Shown: positions 6,690-15,338, counted from the stretch's first letter. The stretch is DNA of 40,688 bases from Thiohalocapsa sp. (GCF_022340605.1 NZ_JAJDNQ010000024.1:1-40688); one strand, 5' to 3'. The notes: generated by a model from the sequence alone, not told the origin. Numbers and translations are program-made.

Positions 6690-7895
6690 ATGTCCGTTTC
6701 CGTCGCCGCGATTCTCGGCGAGTTCAAACAGATCGAGCGGCGCAGTCCGGAGGACGTCGCGGTCCTCATGACGCCGCTGTTGCGCGCACTCGAGGCAGTG
6801 CGGGATGGCCGGGACCCACAACTGGACCACGCCCAAGTGCTGGCCATGGCCAACAGCCTGGCACAGACGGCGGCGCAGGCTGGCGACGTGGATGCCGCGG
6901 TGGCCATCGCCACGGCGTCCGCGGAGCTCGAGCAACTCGCCCCGGAGACCTTCGCTCCGCGTAACGGGCGTGCTGACGGGACGCCCGCGGCGGCGGGCGC
7001 TGCGGCGCCGGAGACCTCGCGGCGACCGTCCATCTCTCCCTTTGCGCATCCGTCCCAGCAGTTGCTCGGCATCATCGGCATCTGCGGGCTGAGCTACGCC
7101 GGCTATGTGGCGATCCTGGCCCGTATTCCGCCGGAGTCCGTCGCCGGATGGTTACTGACGGGCTCGTCCAGCCTGCTGGCGCTCGCCCTGGGCCTGGGAT
7201 GGCGGCGCTTCGTGCTGCACCGGCGCCGCGGGCCGGCGCTCACCCTGCTGGCGCTGGTGTTCGCCGCCAGCGCCACCGTCCTGGCGGTGCAGACGGCATC
7301 GAGCCTGCTGCCGCAGATGGCCACGGCGCAACAGGACGCGGCGCCCGCCGCGCCCCCGGAGACCCCTGCCGATAGCTCGGACGACACGGCCGATGCGACC
7401 GCGACGAGCCCGCACCAGACTCCGGTGCCGAACCCTGGACCCATCGCCTTCTGGTGGCTCGGAGATGCGCCGACGCCGAGATCGACGAGCATCCCCCGAC
7501 ACGCGGCCGATGCGGCCACGGCGCCCGCATCTGGCCAAGCCGCATCAAACCCGCCCGGGGCGAAGCGCGCTGGCGCCACAGAGCACATCGCAAGCACCGC
7601 CCCGATGCGCCCTGCAAGCTCGCCGCCGCGGCGGGACGCCCCTTCGGAGCAGAGCGCAACGCGGTACACACCCCCCTTGCCCCGGCAGCCCCAGACGCCG
7701 CAAGAGCGCTACCGCGGCCTGCTGGAGCGCGAGGTTGTGGTCACGGACGTCAAGGGCATGCGCCACCAAGGCAAGCTCACGGGCATCAGCAAGTATGGTG
7801 TGACCCTGCTCATGGAGGTGCAGCTGTTCGGCCAGCCGATCCTCGCCCAGCGCTTCTACTTGTTCGACGACATCGAGACGCTGCACGCGAAATGA
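6690..7895 (+). CDS. Membrane protein with C-terminal Sm/Hfq-like domain
   Basis: A 401-residue protein of unusual architecture. Residues 1-90 are helical and soluble (start MSVSVAAILGEFKQIERR, with alanine-rich helices to about 85). Three hydrophobic segments follow at about 124-145, 151-172 and 181-202. Residues 205-335 are a long, probably disordered Pro/Ala/Ser/Thr linker. Residues 340-400 form a small beta-barrel pattern like Sm/Hfq: a helix ERYRGLLERE, strands VVVTDVKG and HQGKLTGISKYGVTLLMEV, then QRFYLFDDIETLHA. If the Sm reading is right, the domain would bind RNA or assemble into a ring at the membrane; an SH3-like barrel is the alternative. The gene lies alone, divergent from queC, with no good Shine-Dalgarno before the ATG. 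Function unknown. Confidence 0.75.
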   Translation: MSVSVAAILGEFKQIERRSPEDVAVLMTPLLRALEAVRDGRDPQLDHAQVLAMANSLAQTAAQAGDVDAAVAIATASAELEQLAPETFAPRNGRADGTPAAAGAAAPETSRRPSISPFAHPSQQLLGIIGICGLSYAGYVAILARIPPESVAGWLLTGSSSLLALALGLGWRRFVLHRRRGPALTLLALVFAASATVLAVQTASSLLPQMATAQQDAAPAAPPETPADSSDDTADATATSPHQTPVPNPGPIAFWWLGDAPTPRSTSIPRHAADAATAPASGQAASNPPGAKRAGATEHIASTAPMRPASSPPRRDAPSEQSATRYTPPLPRQPQTPQERYRGLLEREVVVTDVKGMRHQGKLTGISKYGVTLLMEVQLFGQPILAQRFYLFDDIETLHAK

Positions 7896-8155
7896 TGCAA
7901 AGATCGTGGCAGTGTGCTTATCTTTCCTTAAGGGAAACGCTTAAACTTTTTGCCGTATCCACTTAGCTCAACGCCGATACGTCGGCGTTCGCCGCAGAGC
8001 GCAGGATGCGCAGCCCCTTTCGGCGCGATAAACCGCTGAAAACGAAGGAACTCGGAATCCGCCCAAGTGCTGAGCAGGTTTGAGCTCCGTGCCGATTCTG
8101 GTCAGGGATGCCCGATCATCGGCGTCGCCTGAAGAGCAGAACGATCGCCGGACGC

Positions 8156-9466
8156 ATGTATCCCTTCTCCGTCATCGATCCAAACACGCTGATGCTCACG
8201 GCCATCGGCGTGTTCTCGGTGACCGGTCTGTTCATGGCGCTAGCTCACGGCATCCGCAACGAGCGTGCCTACGCCTGGCTCGCCGCCGGCAACCTGAGCT
8301 TCGCCATCGGCTGGGCACTGGCGCTGGCGGAGAACGTGATCGGTGTCGGCTGGATCACCGTGCCGCTGTCGAACATCTTCTTGCTGCTGCTGCCGGTGAT
8401 GTTGATCTGCGCATCGCTGGAGTTCCTGCGCCTGCCCGGCATCGGCTTCGCGCTCATCGTCTCCTCCCCCATCGTGCTGACGCTCTACTTCGTGCTGGCG
8501 GAGACCATGCACCACCCGATCATCCCTGGGGCGCTCACCTCGAGCCTCGATGGCGCCATGTACTTGGGCACGGCCTGGATCTTCAACCGCTATAGCTATC
8601 CGCGCGGCAGCGTAGTGCAGGCCATCATCGGTGCCAACGTCCTCATCGGCGCCGTCTTCATCGCCCGCACTGCGGTGCTGCTGTTCGCGAGCGTCGCCCC
8701 GGAGCGGGTGGCACCGCTGTTTCTCGAACAACTCGTCTACACGGCACTGTTCGTCAACCTCATCTGCGCGCTGGCGCAGGCGCTGTGCTTCCCGCTGCTG
8801 GACTTCATGCGTGCGGAAAGCGACCGCTCCCGCGTCAGCCGCAGGCTCAGCAACCTCGCCGACCGCGACAGCCTCACCGGCACCTATAACCGCCGCGCCT
8901 TCACCGTACGCCTGGAGGTCGAGATCCAGTTCCACAAGCCGAACCGCCTGCCGCTGAGCGTGATCGTGCTGGACATCGACCACCTGGACGCCATCAACGA
9001 CAGCTACGGCCGCGGGGCCGGCGACGCGGCACTGCTGGCGACGGCGGAGATCGTGGAGTCCTGCTCGCGCGGCAACGACACCTTCGCGCGCTTCGGCGAC
9101 GACGAGTTCGCCCTGCTGCTGCCGGAGACGACCATCGGCCAGGCTTCCGCCATGGCCGAGTCCATCCGCGCGGCCGTGGCCAATCTCGACCGCGGGGAAC
9201 AGCCGGACGTGGCCGTGCCCATGACCTGCTCGGCGGGCGTCGCCTCGCTGAACCACCGCAGCGACACGCAGTCGACCCTGCTGGCGAATGCCGACATCGC
9301 GTTGTTCGAGGCCAAGCGCAGCGGCGGCAACTGCATCTATCCGCCACCCAACATCAACGGCCCCGCCATGCCGGACGAGGATGACGCACACGCCAAGATC
9401 GGCGGCTCGGACCTGAGCCTGGTGGCGGCGATGCTGGAGCCGGGCGCCGAGCAGGGTGAGCCGTGA
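8156..9466 (+). CDS. Membrane-bound GGDEF-domain protein with altered motifs
   Basis: 436 residues from the ATG at 8156; an in-frame ATG at 8108 would add 16 residues. The N-terminal half carries about six hydrophobic segments (residues 10-215), probably a sensory membrane domain. A GGDEF domain follows at about 235-395. The opening DRDSLTGTYNRRAF and the inhibitory RxxD site (RGND, 305-308) are present. The signature reads GDDEF (314-318) instead of GGDEF. The metal-site motif reads DIDHLDAIND in place of DxDxFKxxND, and GH is replaced by GR in YGRGAGD. GGDEF domains make cyclic di-GMP from two GTP. These substitutions suggest weak or lost synthesis and a possible receptor role. An 8-base palindrome AACGCCGA/TCGGCGTT lies at about 7970-7990 in the leader. 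Confidence 0.85.
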   Translation: MYPFSVIDPNTLMLTAIGVFSVTGLFMALAHGIRNERAYAWLAAGNLSFAIGWALALAENVIGVGWITVPLSNIFLLLLPVMLICASLEFLRLPGIGFALIVSSPIVLTLYFVLAETMHHPIIPGALTSSLDGAMYLGTAWIFNRYSYPRGSVVQAIIGANVLIGAVFIARTAVLLFASVAPERVAPLFLEQLVYTALFVNLICALAQALCFPLLDFMRAESDRSRVSRRLSNLADRDSLTGTYNRRAFTVRLEVEIQFHKPNRLPLSVIVLDIDHLDAINDSYGRGAGDAALLATAEIVESCSRGNDTFARFGDDEFALLLPETTIGQASAMAESIRAAVANLDRGEQPDVAVPMTCSAGVASLNHRSDTQSTLLANADIALFEAKRSGGNCIYPPPNINGPAMPDEDDAHAKIGGSDLSLVAAMLEPGAEQGEP

Positions 9467-9660
9467 GCATTCGGGGCGCAACGACGCCCGCGCGAGCATG
9501 CACCGGCGCGGGGCGCGTCGCGTGCATCGCATAGCCAAGTGGGTCGCAGTCGCGCCGCGGCTGAAGCGATAACATATGCGCGGTAGGCGCGGCTGCGATC
9601 GGCCGCGGCGACCGCGGGCACAACAAGCCGACACAGCGAGCCCAGCAGGGGGAAGCCGCC

Positions 9661-10533
9661 ATGCCGAGACCCAGGTTCATGTCCTACGCGGTCATCATGC
9701 GGCTGCTCACCATGCTCATCGTCTGGCTGACGCTGCTGGTGTGGGTCTTCAACGCGAACCGCGCTGGGTGTCTCGCCAACGCCGGGGTGCTGGCGCTGAT
9801 CGCCGGCATGATCTTCATCGCCGGCAACGAGCGCTCACACCTGCTGCGCCGGGCGCTGCTGGAAGAAGCCAAACAGGGTGAGGGGCGGCTGTTGCCGCTG
9901 GTCTATCACGGTATACCGGTAACGCTGCGCGACGCCGTCGGCGCGGTATTGCTGGCGGTGGTGCTGCTCGCCAGTGCGCTGACCTTCGCGCCGCAGCAGT
10001 GGTCCGTGTTGTTCGCAGATCTGCTGCTGCTCACCCTGCTCATACCGCGCCTGTCGCGCGCCATGCGCGGCGAGGTCCGCGCCGAGTACCGCTACGCCAT
10101 GGCGCGGCAGTGGGCCGTCTGGATCAGCCTGCTGCTGCTGTGGTCGGAAGCGGTGATGTCGCTGGCCTTGTATCCGCCGGCCGACTACACCGGCATGCGC
10201 TGGCAGGAGGTGGTCACCTACAACCTGTCGGTGCCGGACGCCGCCTGCGCCCCGCTCCAAACTGCCGCGCGGGTCTTCGTCACGGGACAGGCGATGGCCA
10301 TCTGGGCGGTGCAGAATGGCACCCGCTTCGCCCACGACCCCACCCAATCCATCATGCTCTGGGTGGGGTACGCGGCGCTGGTGGGCTTCACGTTCCTCAC
10401 GGCGCTCGCCTACAGCCGGGCGCTCATCGGCGTCATGGGGCGGCCTTGGGAGATGTGGCGGAGAGGCGGCGCGACGGACGACACGCACGGACTCGCGGAG
10501 TCAGCAGAAGCCCGCCGGCTAGCGCAGCGCTAG
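9661..10533 (+). CDS. Polytopic membrane protein, unknown function
   Basis: A 290-residue protein with a ribosome site GGGGA about ten bases upstream of the ATG. Seven or so hydrophobic segments can be seen, starting with a tandem pair at about 10-55 (AVIMRLLTMLIVWLTLLVW and VLALIAGMIFIAG). More follow at about 90-110, 118-130, 150-172, 210-225 and 232-255. A central non-membrane loop around residues 172-205 (YPPADYTGMRWQEVV... AACAPLQTA) may be periplasmic, and the C-terminus is polar and basic. No family is recognised. It follows the GGDEF gene by 194 bases on the same strand and may be part of the same unit. Confidence 0.65.
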   Translation: MPRPRFMSYAVIMRLLTMLIVWLTLLVWVFNANRAGCLANAGVLALIAGMIFIAGNERSHLLRRALLEEAKQGEGRLLPLVYHGIPVTLRDAVGAVLLAVVLLASALTFAPQQWSVLFADLLLLTLLIPRLSRAMRGEVRAEYRYAMARQWAVWISLLLLWSEAVMSLALYPPADYTGMRWQEVVTYNLSVPDAACAPLQTAARVFVTGQAMAIWAVQNGTRFAHDPTQSIMLWVGYAALVGFTFLTALAYSRALIGVMGRPWEMWRRGGATDDTHGLAESAEARRLAQR

Positions 10534-10722
10534 CGAGGCGCGGCCGCAAACCCCGCGAAAAAGCCCTGCGTGGGTCGGGCTGAGGAACAAAGCCCGACGC
10601 TGGGCTCAGTGTCAGCGCCTGTTTGTCGGACCGTCTACGTCGGCCCGACCTGCGCCAGCCGCGTGCCCCGAGACCGCAACGGGTTTTCTTCACACCGTCT
10701 CGGGCCGACGAGCCATTTCCAT

Positions 10723-10764
10723 CGGAATCGGGATCGCGATCGAAATCGATAGCGATCCCGATCC
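10723..10764. repeat. Hexamer-periodic intergenic repeat (block A)
   Basis: Seven consecutive 6-base units follow CGNNAT or a close variant: CGGAAT, CGGGAT, CGCGAT, CGAAAT, CGATAG, CGATCC, CGATCC. The block lies between two convergent genes and resembles the blocks at 14513-14542 and 31375-31440. Confidence 0.6.
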
Positions 10765-10792
10765 GGGTTTCGAAGCCGTCGCGGTCTCGTGA

Positions 10793-13453
10793 CTAGCCCT
10801 GCGCCTGCCCCAGGCTCTTGGACACGACCTCGTAGACGTCGTTGGAAAGCCCTTCGACCTCGAGCACGCGCTCCAGTTGGTCGCGCATCAGGCCTTGGCG
10901 GTGGTCGTCGTAGCGCCGCCAGCGGGTCATCGGATACAACAGCCGCGAGGCGATTTGCGGGTTCAGCGGATCGAGCTCCAGGATACGGTCGGCCAGGAAG
11001 TGGTAGCCGGCGCCGTCGGCGGCATGGAAGCGCAGTGGGTTGCCGATGGCGAAGGCGCCGATCAGCGCACGCACACGGTTGGGGTTGGTCAGCGAGAACC
11101 GCGGGTGGCCCATGAGCCGCTCCACCCGCTCCAGGGTGTCGATGCGGCTGCTCTGCGCCTGCAGCGAGAACCACTTGTCCAGCACCAGCGCATCCGCGGA
11201 CCAGCGCTCGTAGAAGGCCGCGAGCGCCCACTCGCCGGCGTCGCCGAACAGCGCCGGATCGGCATCCACCAGGCAGCGCAGCGCGGCGATGACGTCGGTC
11301 ATGTTGTGCCCGGCGCGGAACTGATTCTGGCACCGCTCCAGGATGTCCGCGCTCGGGACACGCATCAGGTAGCCGAGCGCGCAGTTGCGCAGTGCACGAC
11401 GACCGACCGCAGCGGGTGACAGCGCGTACTCGGCGGGCTCCAGGTTGCGCTCGAAGACCGCCAGCAGATCGTCGCGCAATTGCTCGCCGATGGCGGCGGC
11501 CAGCAGCTCGCGGGCGCGGTGAATGCCATCCACGTCGACGCTGCGCATCTGGTCGCCGAGGTAGCTCTCCGACGGCAGCGTCAGCACCTCCGCCAACAGC
11601 GCTTGGTCGCCGTCGTCGTTCAGCAGCGTGCGGCGGAAGGCATCGATGTAGGCGTCCGGCACCGGCTTGTCCGGCTCCGCCACCAGTTCCAGCAGCAGCC
11701 GCACGCTCAAGGTCTGCGCCGCGTCCCAGCGATTGAAGCCGTCGCTGTCGTGGGTCATCAGAAAGTCGAGCTGTGCATCGCTGTACGGATAGCGCACGAT
11801 CACGGGCGCCGAGAAGCCGCGCAGCAGCGACGGCACCGGCTCGGCGGCGAGACCGGTGAAGCTGAAGCGCTGCACCGGCTCGCGCAGAGACAGCATGCGG
11901 GTGCCGGGTGCCGGCGGCTCGGCCTCGCCCGCCAACTGCAACGCCAGGTCGTTGCCCGCCGCGTCTAGCAGACCGAGCGCGAAGGGAATATGCAGCGGCA
12001 GCTTGGTGGGCTGCCCCGGCGTGGCCGGCGTGTGCTGGCGGACCTCCAGGGTATAGGTGCCGGTGGCGGCGTCGAAGCTGTCCGCGCACTCCAGCACCGG
12101 TGTTCCGGCCTGGGCGTACCAGCGGCGGAACTGCTCGAGGTCCAGCCCGCTCGCCTCTTCCATGCAGCCGACGAAATCCTCCGTCGTCACCGCCTGGCCG
12201 TCGAAGCGCAGGAAGTACAGGTCCGTGCCCCGGCGGAAGCGCTCGGGCCCCAAGAGGTTGGCCTGCATGCGCACCACCTCGGCGCCCTTCTCGTACACCG
12301 TCGCGGTATAGAAATTGTTGATTTCGATATAGGAGTCCGGGCGCACCGGATGCGCCATGGGGCCCGCGTCCTCCGGGAACTGGCGGGCGCGCAGCATGCG
12401 CACGTCCTCGATGCGCTTGACGCCGCGCGAGCCCATGTCCGCGCTGAACTCCTGGTCGCGGTAGACGGTGAAACCCTCTTTCAGGCTGAGCTGAAACCAG
12501 TCGCGGCAGGTGATGCGGTTGCCGGTCCAGTTGTGGAAGTACTCGTGCGCCACGACGCCCTCGATGCCGGCGAAATCCATGTCCGTGGCGGTGTCCGGCC
12601 GCGCCAGGATGTACTTGGCGTTGAACACGTTGAGGCCCTTGTTCTCCATGGCGCCCATGTTGAAGTGGCTGACGGCGACGATGTTGAACACGTCGAGGTC
12701 GTACTCCCGGCCGTAGCGCTCCTCGTCCCAGCGCATGGCCGCCTTCAGCGAGCGCATGGCGTGGTCGCACTTGTCGGTGTTCTCGGGCTCCACATAGATG
12801 TTGAGCGGGACGTCACGACCGGATTGGGTCGTGAAGCTGTCGGACACGGCGGCGAGGTTGCCGGCCACCACCGCGAACAGGTAGCTCGGCTTGGGAAACG
12901 GGTCATCCCAGCGGGCAAGCCTGCGGCCGTCGTCCAACGTCTCCTCGCCCGCGGGGTTGCCATTGGAGAGCAGCACCGGGAAGCGCGCCGGGTCCGCAGC
13001 CAGCTCGACGCGGAAGCGCGCCATCACGTCCGGGCGGTCGAGGTAATAGGTGATGCGCCGGAAGCCCTCCGCCTCGCACTGGGTGCAAAGCATGTCGCCG
13101 GAGACGTAGAGCCCTTCCAGCGCCGTGTTATCCCGCGGGCGGATCAGCACCCGGGTGCGCAGCCGGAAGCGGTCCGGCACCCGGTGCACCACTAGCGCGT
13201 CCTCGTGCACGCTGTACTCCACCGGCGGCAGCGGACGGTCGTCCAGGGCCAGCTCCAGCAGCTCCAGGTGCTCACCGTCGAGCCGGAGATCGCCGTCGCC
13301 GCGGGTGGCGGCCGGATTGCGGCGGATGTCCAGCTCGGCGTGGACCGCGGTCTCGTCGAGCCCCAAATCGAAGCGCAGCACCGCCTGGTCGATCAGGAAC
13401 TCCGGCGGGCGATAGTCTTTGAGGTGGATGACCGGGGGCGTGGGTCGATACAT
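10793..13453 (-). CDS. pepN: Aminopeptidase N (M1 zinc peptidase)
   Basis: 886 residues, the usual length for bacterial PepN. The ATG at 13453 is preferred over upstream codons because MYRPTPPVIHLKDYRPP matches the family N-terminus. The exopeptidase signature GAMEN is at 267-271. The zinc site is H303-E-Y-F-H307 with the third ligand Glu326 (LSLKEGF), exactly 19 residues after the second histidine. The C-terminal helical domain is complete. PepN is cytoplasmic and removes N-terminal residues from peptides, finishing the turnover of proteasome-like protease products. The gene is monocistronic and convergent with the membrane protein to its left. Confidence 0.97.
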   Translation of the reverse strand: MYRPTPPVIHLKDYRPPEFLIDQAVLRFDLGLDETAVHAELDIRRNPAATRGDGDLRLDGEHLELLELALDDRPLPPVEYSVHEDALVVHRVPDRFRLRTRVLIRPRDNTALEGLYVSGDMLCTQCEAEGFRRITYYLDRPDVMARFRVELAADPARFPVLLSNGNPAGEETLDDGRRLARWDDPFPKPSYLFAVVAGNLAAVSDSFTTQSGRDVPLNIYVEPENTDKCDHAMRSLKAAMRWDEERYGREYDLDVFNIVAVSHFNMGAMENKGLNVFNAKYILARPDTATDMDFAGIEGVVAHEYFHNWTGNRITCRDWFQLSLKEGFTVYRDQEFSADMGSRGVKRIEDVRMLRARQFPEDAGPMAHPVRPDSYIEINNFYTATVYEKGAEVVRMQANLLGPERFRRGTDLYFLRFDGQAVTTEDFVGCMEEASGLDLEQFRRWYAQAGTPVLECADSFDAATGTYTLEVRQHTPATPGQPTKLPLHIPFALGLLDAAGNDLALQLAGEAEPPAPGTRMLSLREPVQRFSFTGLAAEPVPSLLRGFSAPVIVRYPYSDAQLDFLMTHDSDGFNRWDAAQTLSVRLLLELVAEPDKPVPDAYIDAFRRTLLNDDGDQALLAEVLTLPSESYLGDQMRSVDVDGIHRARELLAAAIGEQLRDDLLAVFERNLEPAEYALSPAAVGRRALRNCALGYLMRVPSADILERCQNQFRAGHNMTDVIAALRCLVDADPALFGDAGEWALAAFYERWSADALVLDKWFSLQAQSSRIDTLERVERLMGHPRFSLTNPNRVRALIGAFAIGNPLRFHAADGAGYHFLADRILELDPLNPQIASRLLYPMTRWRRYDDHRQGLMRDQLERVLEVEGLSNDVYEVVSKSLGQAQG

Positions 13454-13728
13454 GGTGCGCTGCTCTATGTCGATCTGAACGTCTGGTTTGGGGCGCCTGC
13501 TCTTGGTGCCCCCGAGGCGGCGGACAAGCGTTCCCCCACCGGCCGGCATCTTGGCGCCAAAGGCCGCATTGTGTCAGTCTTTCGGCTTGTCCGGCCGCGG
13601 CGGCGGGTTTTCAAGTTGCCATCGTCGATGGCCGGCACCCGCAGCACGAGCCCCGCGGAAGAATCGCGGCAAGATAAGCCGGCAGAAGAAACCCGGCGCC
13701 AGAACCAGAGAAAAGCACGAGGAGACTG

Positions 13729-14043
13729 ATGTACCCCAGCAGCATGCAACCGGCCCACGGGCCCGACGCGAGCACGGACGCCAACCAACCGCGGGTGCGC
13801 ATGTACGCCACCGCCTTCTGCCCCTACTGCGTCCGCGCACGGCGCCTGCTGGAGCGCAAGGGCGTGGAATGGGAGGAGATCTCCATCGACGGCGACCGCG
13901 AGCGCTTCCAGGAGATGACCCAGCTCAGCCACCGCACCACGGTGCCGCAGATCTTCATCGGCGACGTGCACGTCGGCGGCTACGACGACATGGCCGCGCT
14001 GGACCGCGCCGGCAAGCTGGACCCGTTGCTGTTCGGGCGCTGA
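13729..14043 (+). CDS. grxC: Glutaredoxin 3 (GrxC-type)
   Basis: A 104-residue dithiol glutaredoxin with the active site Cys31-Pro-Tyr-Cys34 inside YATAFCPYCVRARRLL. The cis-proline TVPQIFIG and the glutathione-binding GGYDDMAAL follow. It reduces disulfides and glutathionylated proteins at the expense of glutathione in the cytoplasm. The ATG at 13729 has a good GAGGAG ribosome site. It carries about 20 residues more than usual at the N-terminus (MYPSSMQPAHGPDASTDANQ), so a downstream start near MYATAFCPYC at 13801 cannot be excluded. Its stop is followed at once by the hslR frame, so the two probably form one transcript. Confidence 0.93.
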   Translation: MYPSSMQPAHGPDASTDANQPRVRMYATAFCPYCVRARRLLERKGVEWEEISIDGDRERFQEMTQLSHRTTVPQIFIGDVHVGGYDDMAALDRAGKLDPLLFGR

Positions 14044-14067
14044 TTGACGGCAGCACCCGCAACCCCA

Positions 14068-14478
14068 ATGCCCGCGGACACCGCAAGCGACCCGGCCGGC
14101 ACCCAGCGCCTCGACAAGTGGCTCTGGGCCGCGCGCTTCTTCAAGACCCGCCCGCTGGCCGTCGAGGCCATCAACGGCGGCAAGGTGCAGGTGGACGGTC
14201 AGCGCGTGAAGCCCGGCCGCGCCGTCCGTCCCGGCACGCGCCTCACCATCCACAAGGGCGAGCTGGAGTGGCAAGTCGAGGTGCAGGGCATCGCCAAGCA
14301 GCGCCGCCCCGCCGCCGAGGCCGCCCTGCTCTACACCGAAGACGAGGCAAGCCGCCGCAAGCGCCAGGAGCTCGTGCGCGAGCGCCGCGAGGCCGGGCAC
14401 GCCCCGGCGCCCGAGCACGGCCGCCCCACCAAGCGCGACCGCCGGCGCATCGGCGAGTTCACCGGGCGCGGGCGCTGA
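14068..14478 (+). CDS. hslR: Ribosome-associated heat shock protein Hsp15
   Basis: An S4-type RNA-binding protein of about 136 residues from the ATG at 14068; a TTG at 14044, adjacent to the grxC stop, would add eight residues. The S4 domain is clear (QRLDKWLWAARFFKTRPLA, AINGGKVQVDGQRVKPG) and is followed by the family's basic tail (KRQELVRERREAG, RPTKRDRRRIGEFTGRGR). Hsp15 binds free 50S subunits that carry a stranded nascent chain after heat stress and helps recycle them. In the usual order hslR sits near other stress genes such as hslO. Here it is coupled to a glutaredoxin. Confidence 0.93.
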   Translation: MPADTASDPAGTQRLDKWLWAARFFKTRPLAVEAINGGKVQVDGQRVKPGRAVRPGTRLTIHKGELEWQVEVQGIAKQRRPAAEAALLYTEDEASRRKRQELVRERREAGHAPAPEHGRPTKRDRRRIGEFTGRGR

Positions 14479-14512
14479 TCGTTCCCACGCTCTCTTGGGA
14501 TGGCTGTATCTC

Positions 14513-14542
14513 TATCGATTTCGATTCCGGTCGCAATTTCGA
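14513..14542. repeat. Hexamer-periodic intergenic repeat (block B)
   Basis: Five 6-base units: TATCGA, TTTCGA, TTCCGG, TCGCAA, TTTCGA. The block lies between the convergent hslR and YbaK-type genes, beside a REP-like palindrome. A small stem CTAAAG/CTTTAG follows at 14545-14559. Confidence 0.45.
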
Positions 14543-14571
14543 CGCTAAAGCGCCTTTAGTCGGCGGCAGAT

Positions 14572-14606
14572 GTAGGTCGGGTTACGCTATCGGTAACCCG
14601 ACCTAC
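14572..14606. repeat. REP-like palindrome GTAGGTCGGGTTAC
   Basis: A perfect inverted repeat with 14-base arms, GTAGGTCGGGTTAC (14572-14585) and GTAACCCGACCTAC (14593-14606), around a 7-base loop. Sequences of this kind are dispersed intergenic REP elements in many Gammaproteobacteria. It lies between two convergent gene ends. Confidence 0.75.
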
Positions 14607-14661
14607 GATCCGCTCGATTTCGGCGTTGCGACCGATACTTGCTCAGGCTCCGGAGCGCAGG

Positions 14662-14681
14662 ATCCGGGCGTCCGCCCGGAT
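14662..14681 (-). terminator. Hairpin just after the YbaK-type gene
   Basis: Nine-base arms ATCCGGGCG (14662-14670) and CGCCCGGAT (14673-14681) with a 2-base loop lie eight bases past the stop of the minus-strand gene. No U-run follows, so it could be a stabilising 3' hairpin or a REP half instead of a classical terminator. Confidence 0.35.
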
Positions 14682-14688
14682 TCGACGC

Positions 14689-15159
14689 TTACTCCCGATG
14701 CCCGTAGTGCCCGCGGCGTGCCCCGGGCAGGAGCTTCAGGAAGTCCTCGCTGCTGACCTTGACCAGGTTCTGGTGATCGCCGGACTCGAAGTAGACCTCG
14801 GCCAGCGTGGTCAGGGCCTCGTCCAGAAAGGTCTCGATGCCGTAGACCGGCCCCAGCGGCGGCACCGCGCCGATGGCGCAATCGGGCAACAACTCGGCCA
14901 GCTCGGGCTCGTCGTCGAGCCTGAAGGTGCGGCCGGTGTCCGTGTTCAACGCATCCAGGTGCAGCCAAGTGTCGCCGGGGATCACGGCCATCGCGGGGGC
15001 GTGGCCGTCGTGCAGCATCACGGCCTTGGCGATGTGGTCCTCGGGCACATGCGCGGCCGACGCGGTCTCGTGCGTCGAGCCGGTGGTCTTGTGGGGCAGC
15101 AGCTCGTACGGGACTTGCTGCTCGCCCAAGCGTCTTTCGACACGTGCAGCGATGCTCAT
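14689..15159 (-). CDS. YbaK/ProX-type aminoacyl-tRNA deacylase
   Basis: A 156-residue protein of the YbaK/EbsC fold. Members hydrolyse misacylated tRNAs in trans, mostly Cys-tRNA(Pro) or Ala-tRNA(Pro). Recognisable parts are the N-terminus ERRLGEQQVPYELLPHKTT, HIAKAVMLHDG with the conserved lysine, AVIPGDTWLHLDALN, and the glycine-rich AIGAVPPLGPVYGIETFLDE. The ATG at 15159 has a strong GGGAGG ribosome site. The exact subfamily and substrate cannot be fixed from sequence. It is the last gene of a convergent pair with hslR and divergent from dedA. Confidence 0.88.
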   Translation of the reverse strand: MSIAARVERRLGEQQVPYELLPHKTTGSTHETASAAHVPEDHIAKAVMLHDGHAPAMAVIPGDTWLHLDALNTDTGRTFRLDDEPELAELLPDCAIGAVPPLGPVYGIETFLDEALTTLAEVYFESGDHQNLVKVSSEDFLKLLPGARRGHYGHRE

Positions 15160-15289
15160 CTCATACCTCCCATCATGCCAGCCGACATGCTTCCCAGCCG
15201 CCGCAAGCGCGGCTTCTCTTCTTAAGATTCGTACAGGTACGGTCGGAAAGCAAAGCGCGAAACTCTAAGTCCGGTACCCTGGTTTCCCT

Positions 15290-15338
15290 GACGGCACGGG
15301 GCGGCGGCATTTGCCCCTCCGGCACGGGAGGCACCGTC
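15290..15338 (+). promoter_or_regulatory. Possible structured 5' leader of dedA
   Basis: GACGG (15290-15294) can pair with CCGTC (15334-15338), enclosing GGGGC (15298-15302) with GCCCC (15313-15317) and a smaller TCC/GGA stem (15318-15329). Together they make a three-way junction about 90 bases before the dedA start. No known riboswitch family was recognised. High GC makes chance pairing possible. Confidence 0.25.

Noticed and set aside
7970..8107. Cyclic di-GMP riboswitch before the GGDEF gene
   Set aside because: The leader has a small palindrome but none of the conserved GEMM core sequence.
9480..9660. Possible small gene between the GGDEF and membrane protein genes
   Set aside because: No frame has both a start with ribosome site and plausible protein composition.
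10635..12770. Long open frame (711 codons) on the minus strand
   Set aside because: It is an out-of-frame shadow of pepN; its composition is Arg/Gly/His-rich and shows no domain.
11990..13195. Open frame of 401 codons opposite pepN
   Set aside because: Antisense shadow in high-GC DNA; PepN has all its catalytic motifs in the other frame.
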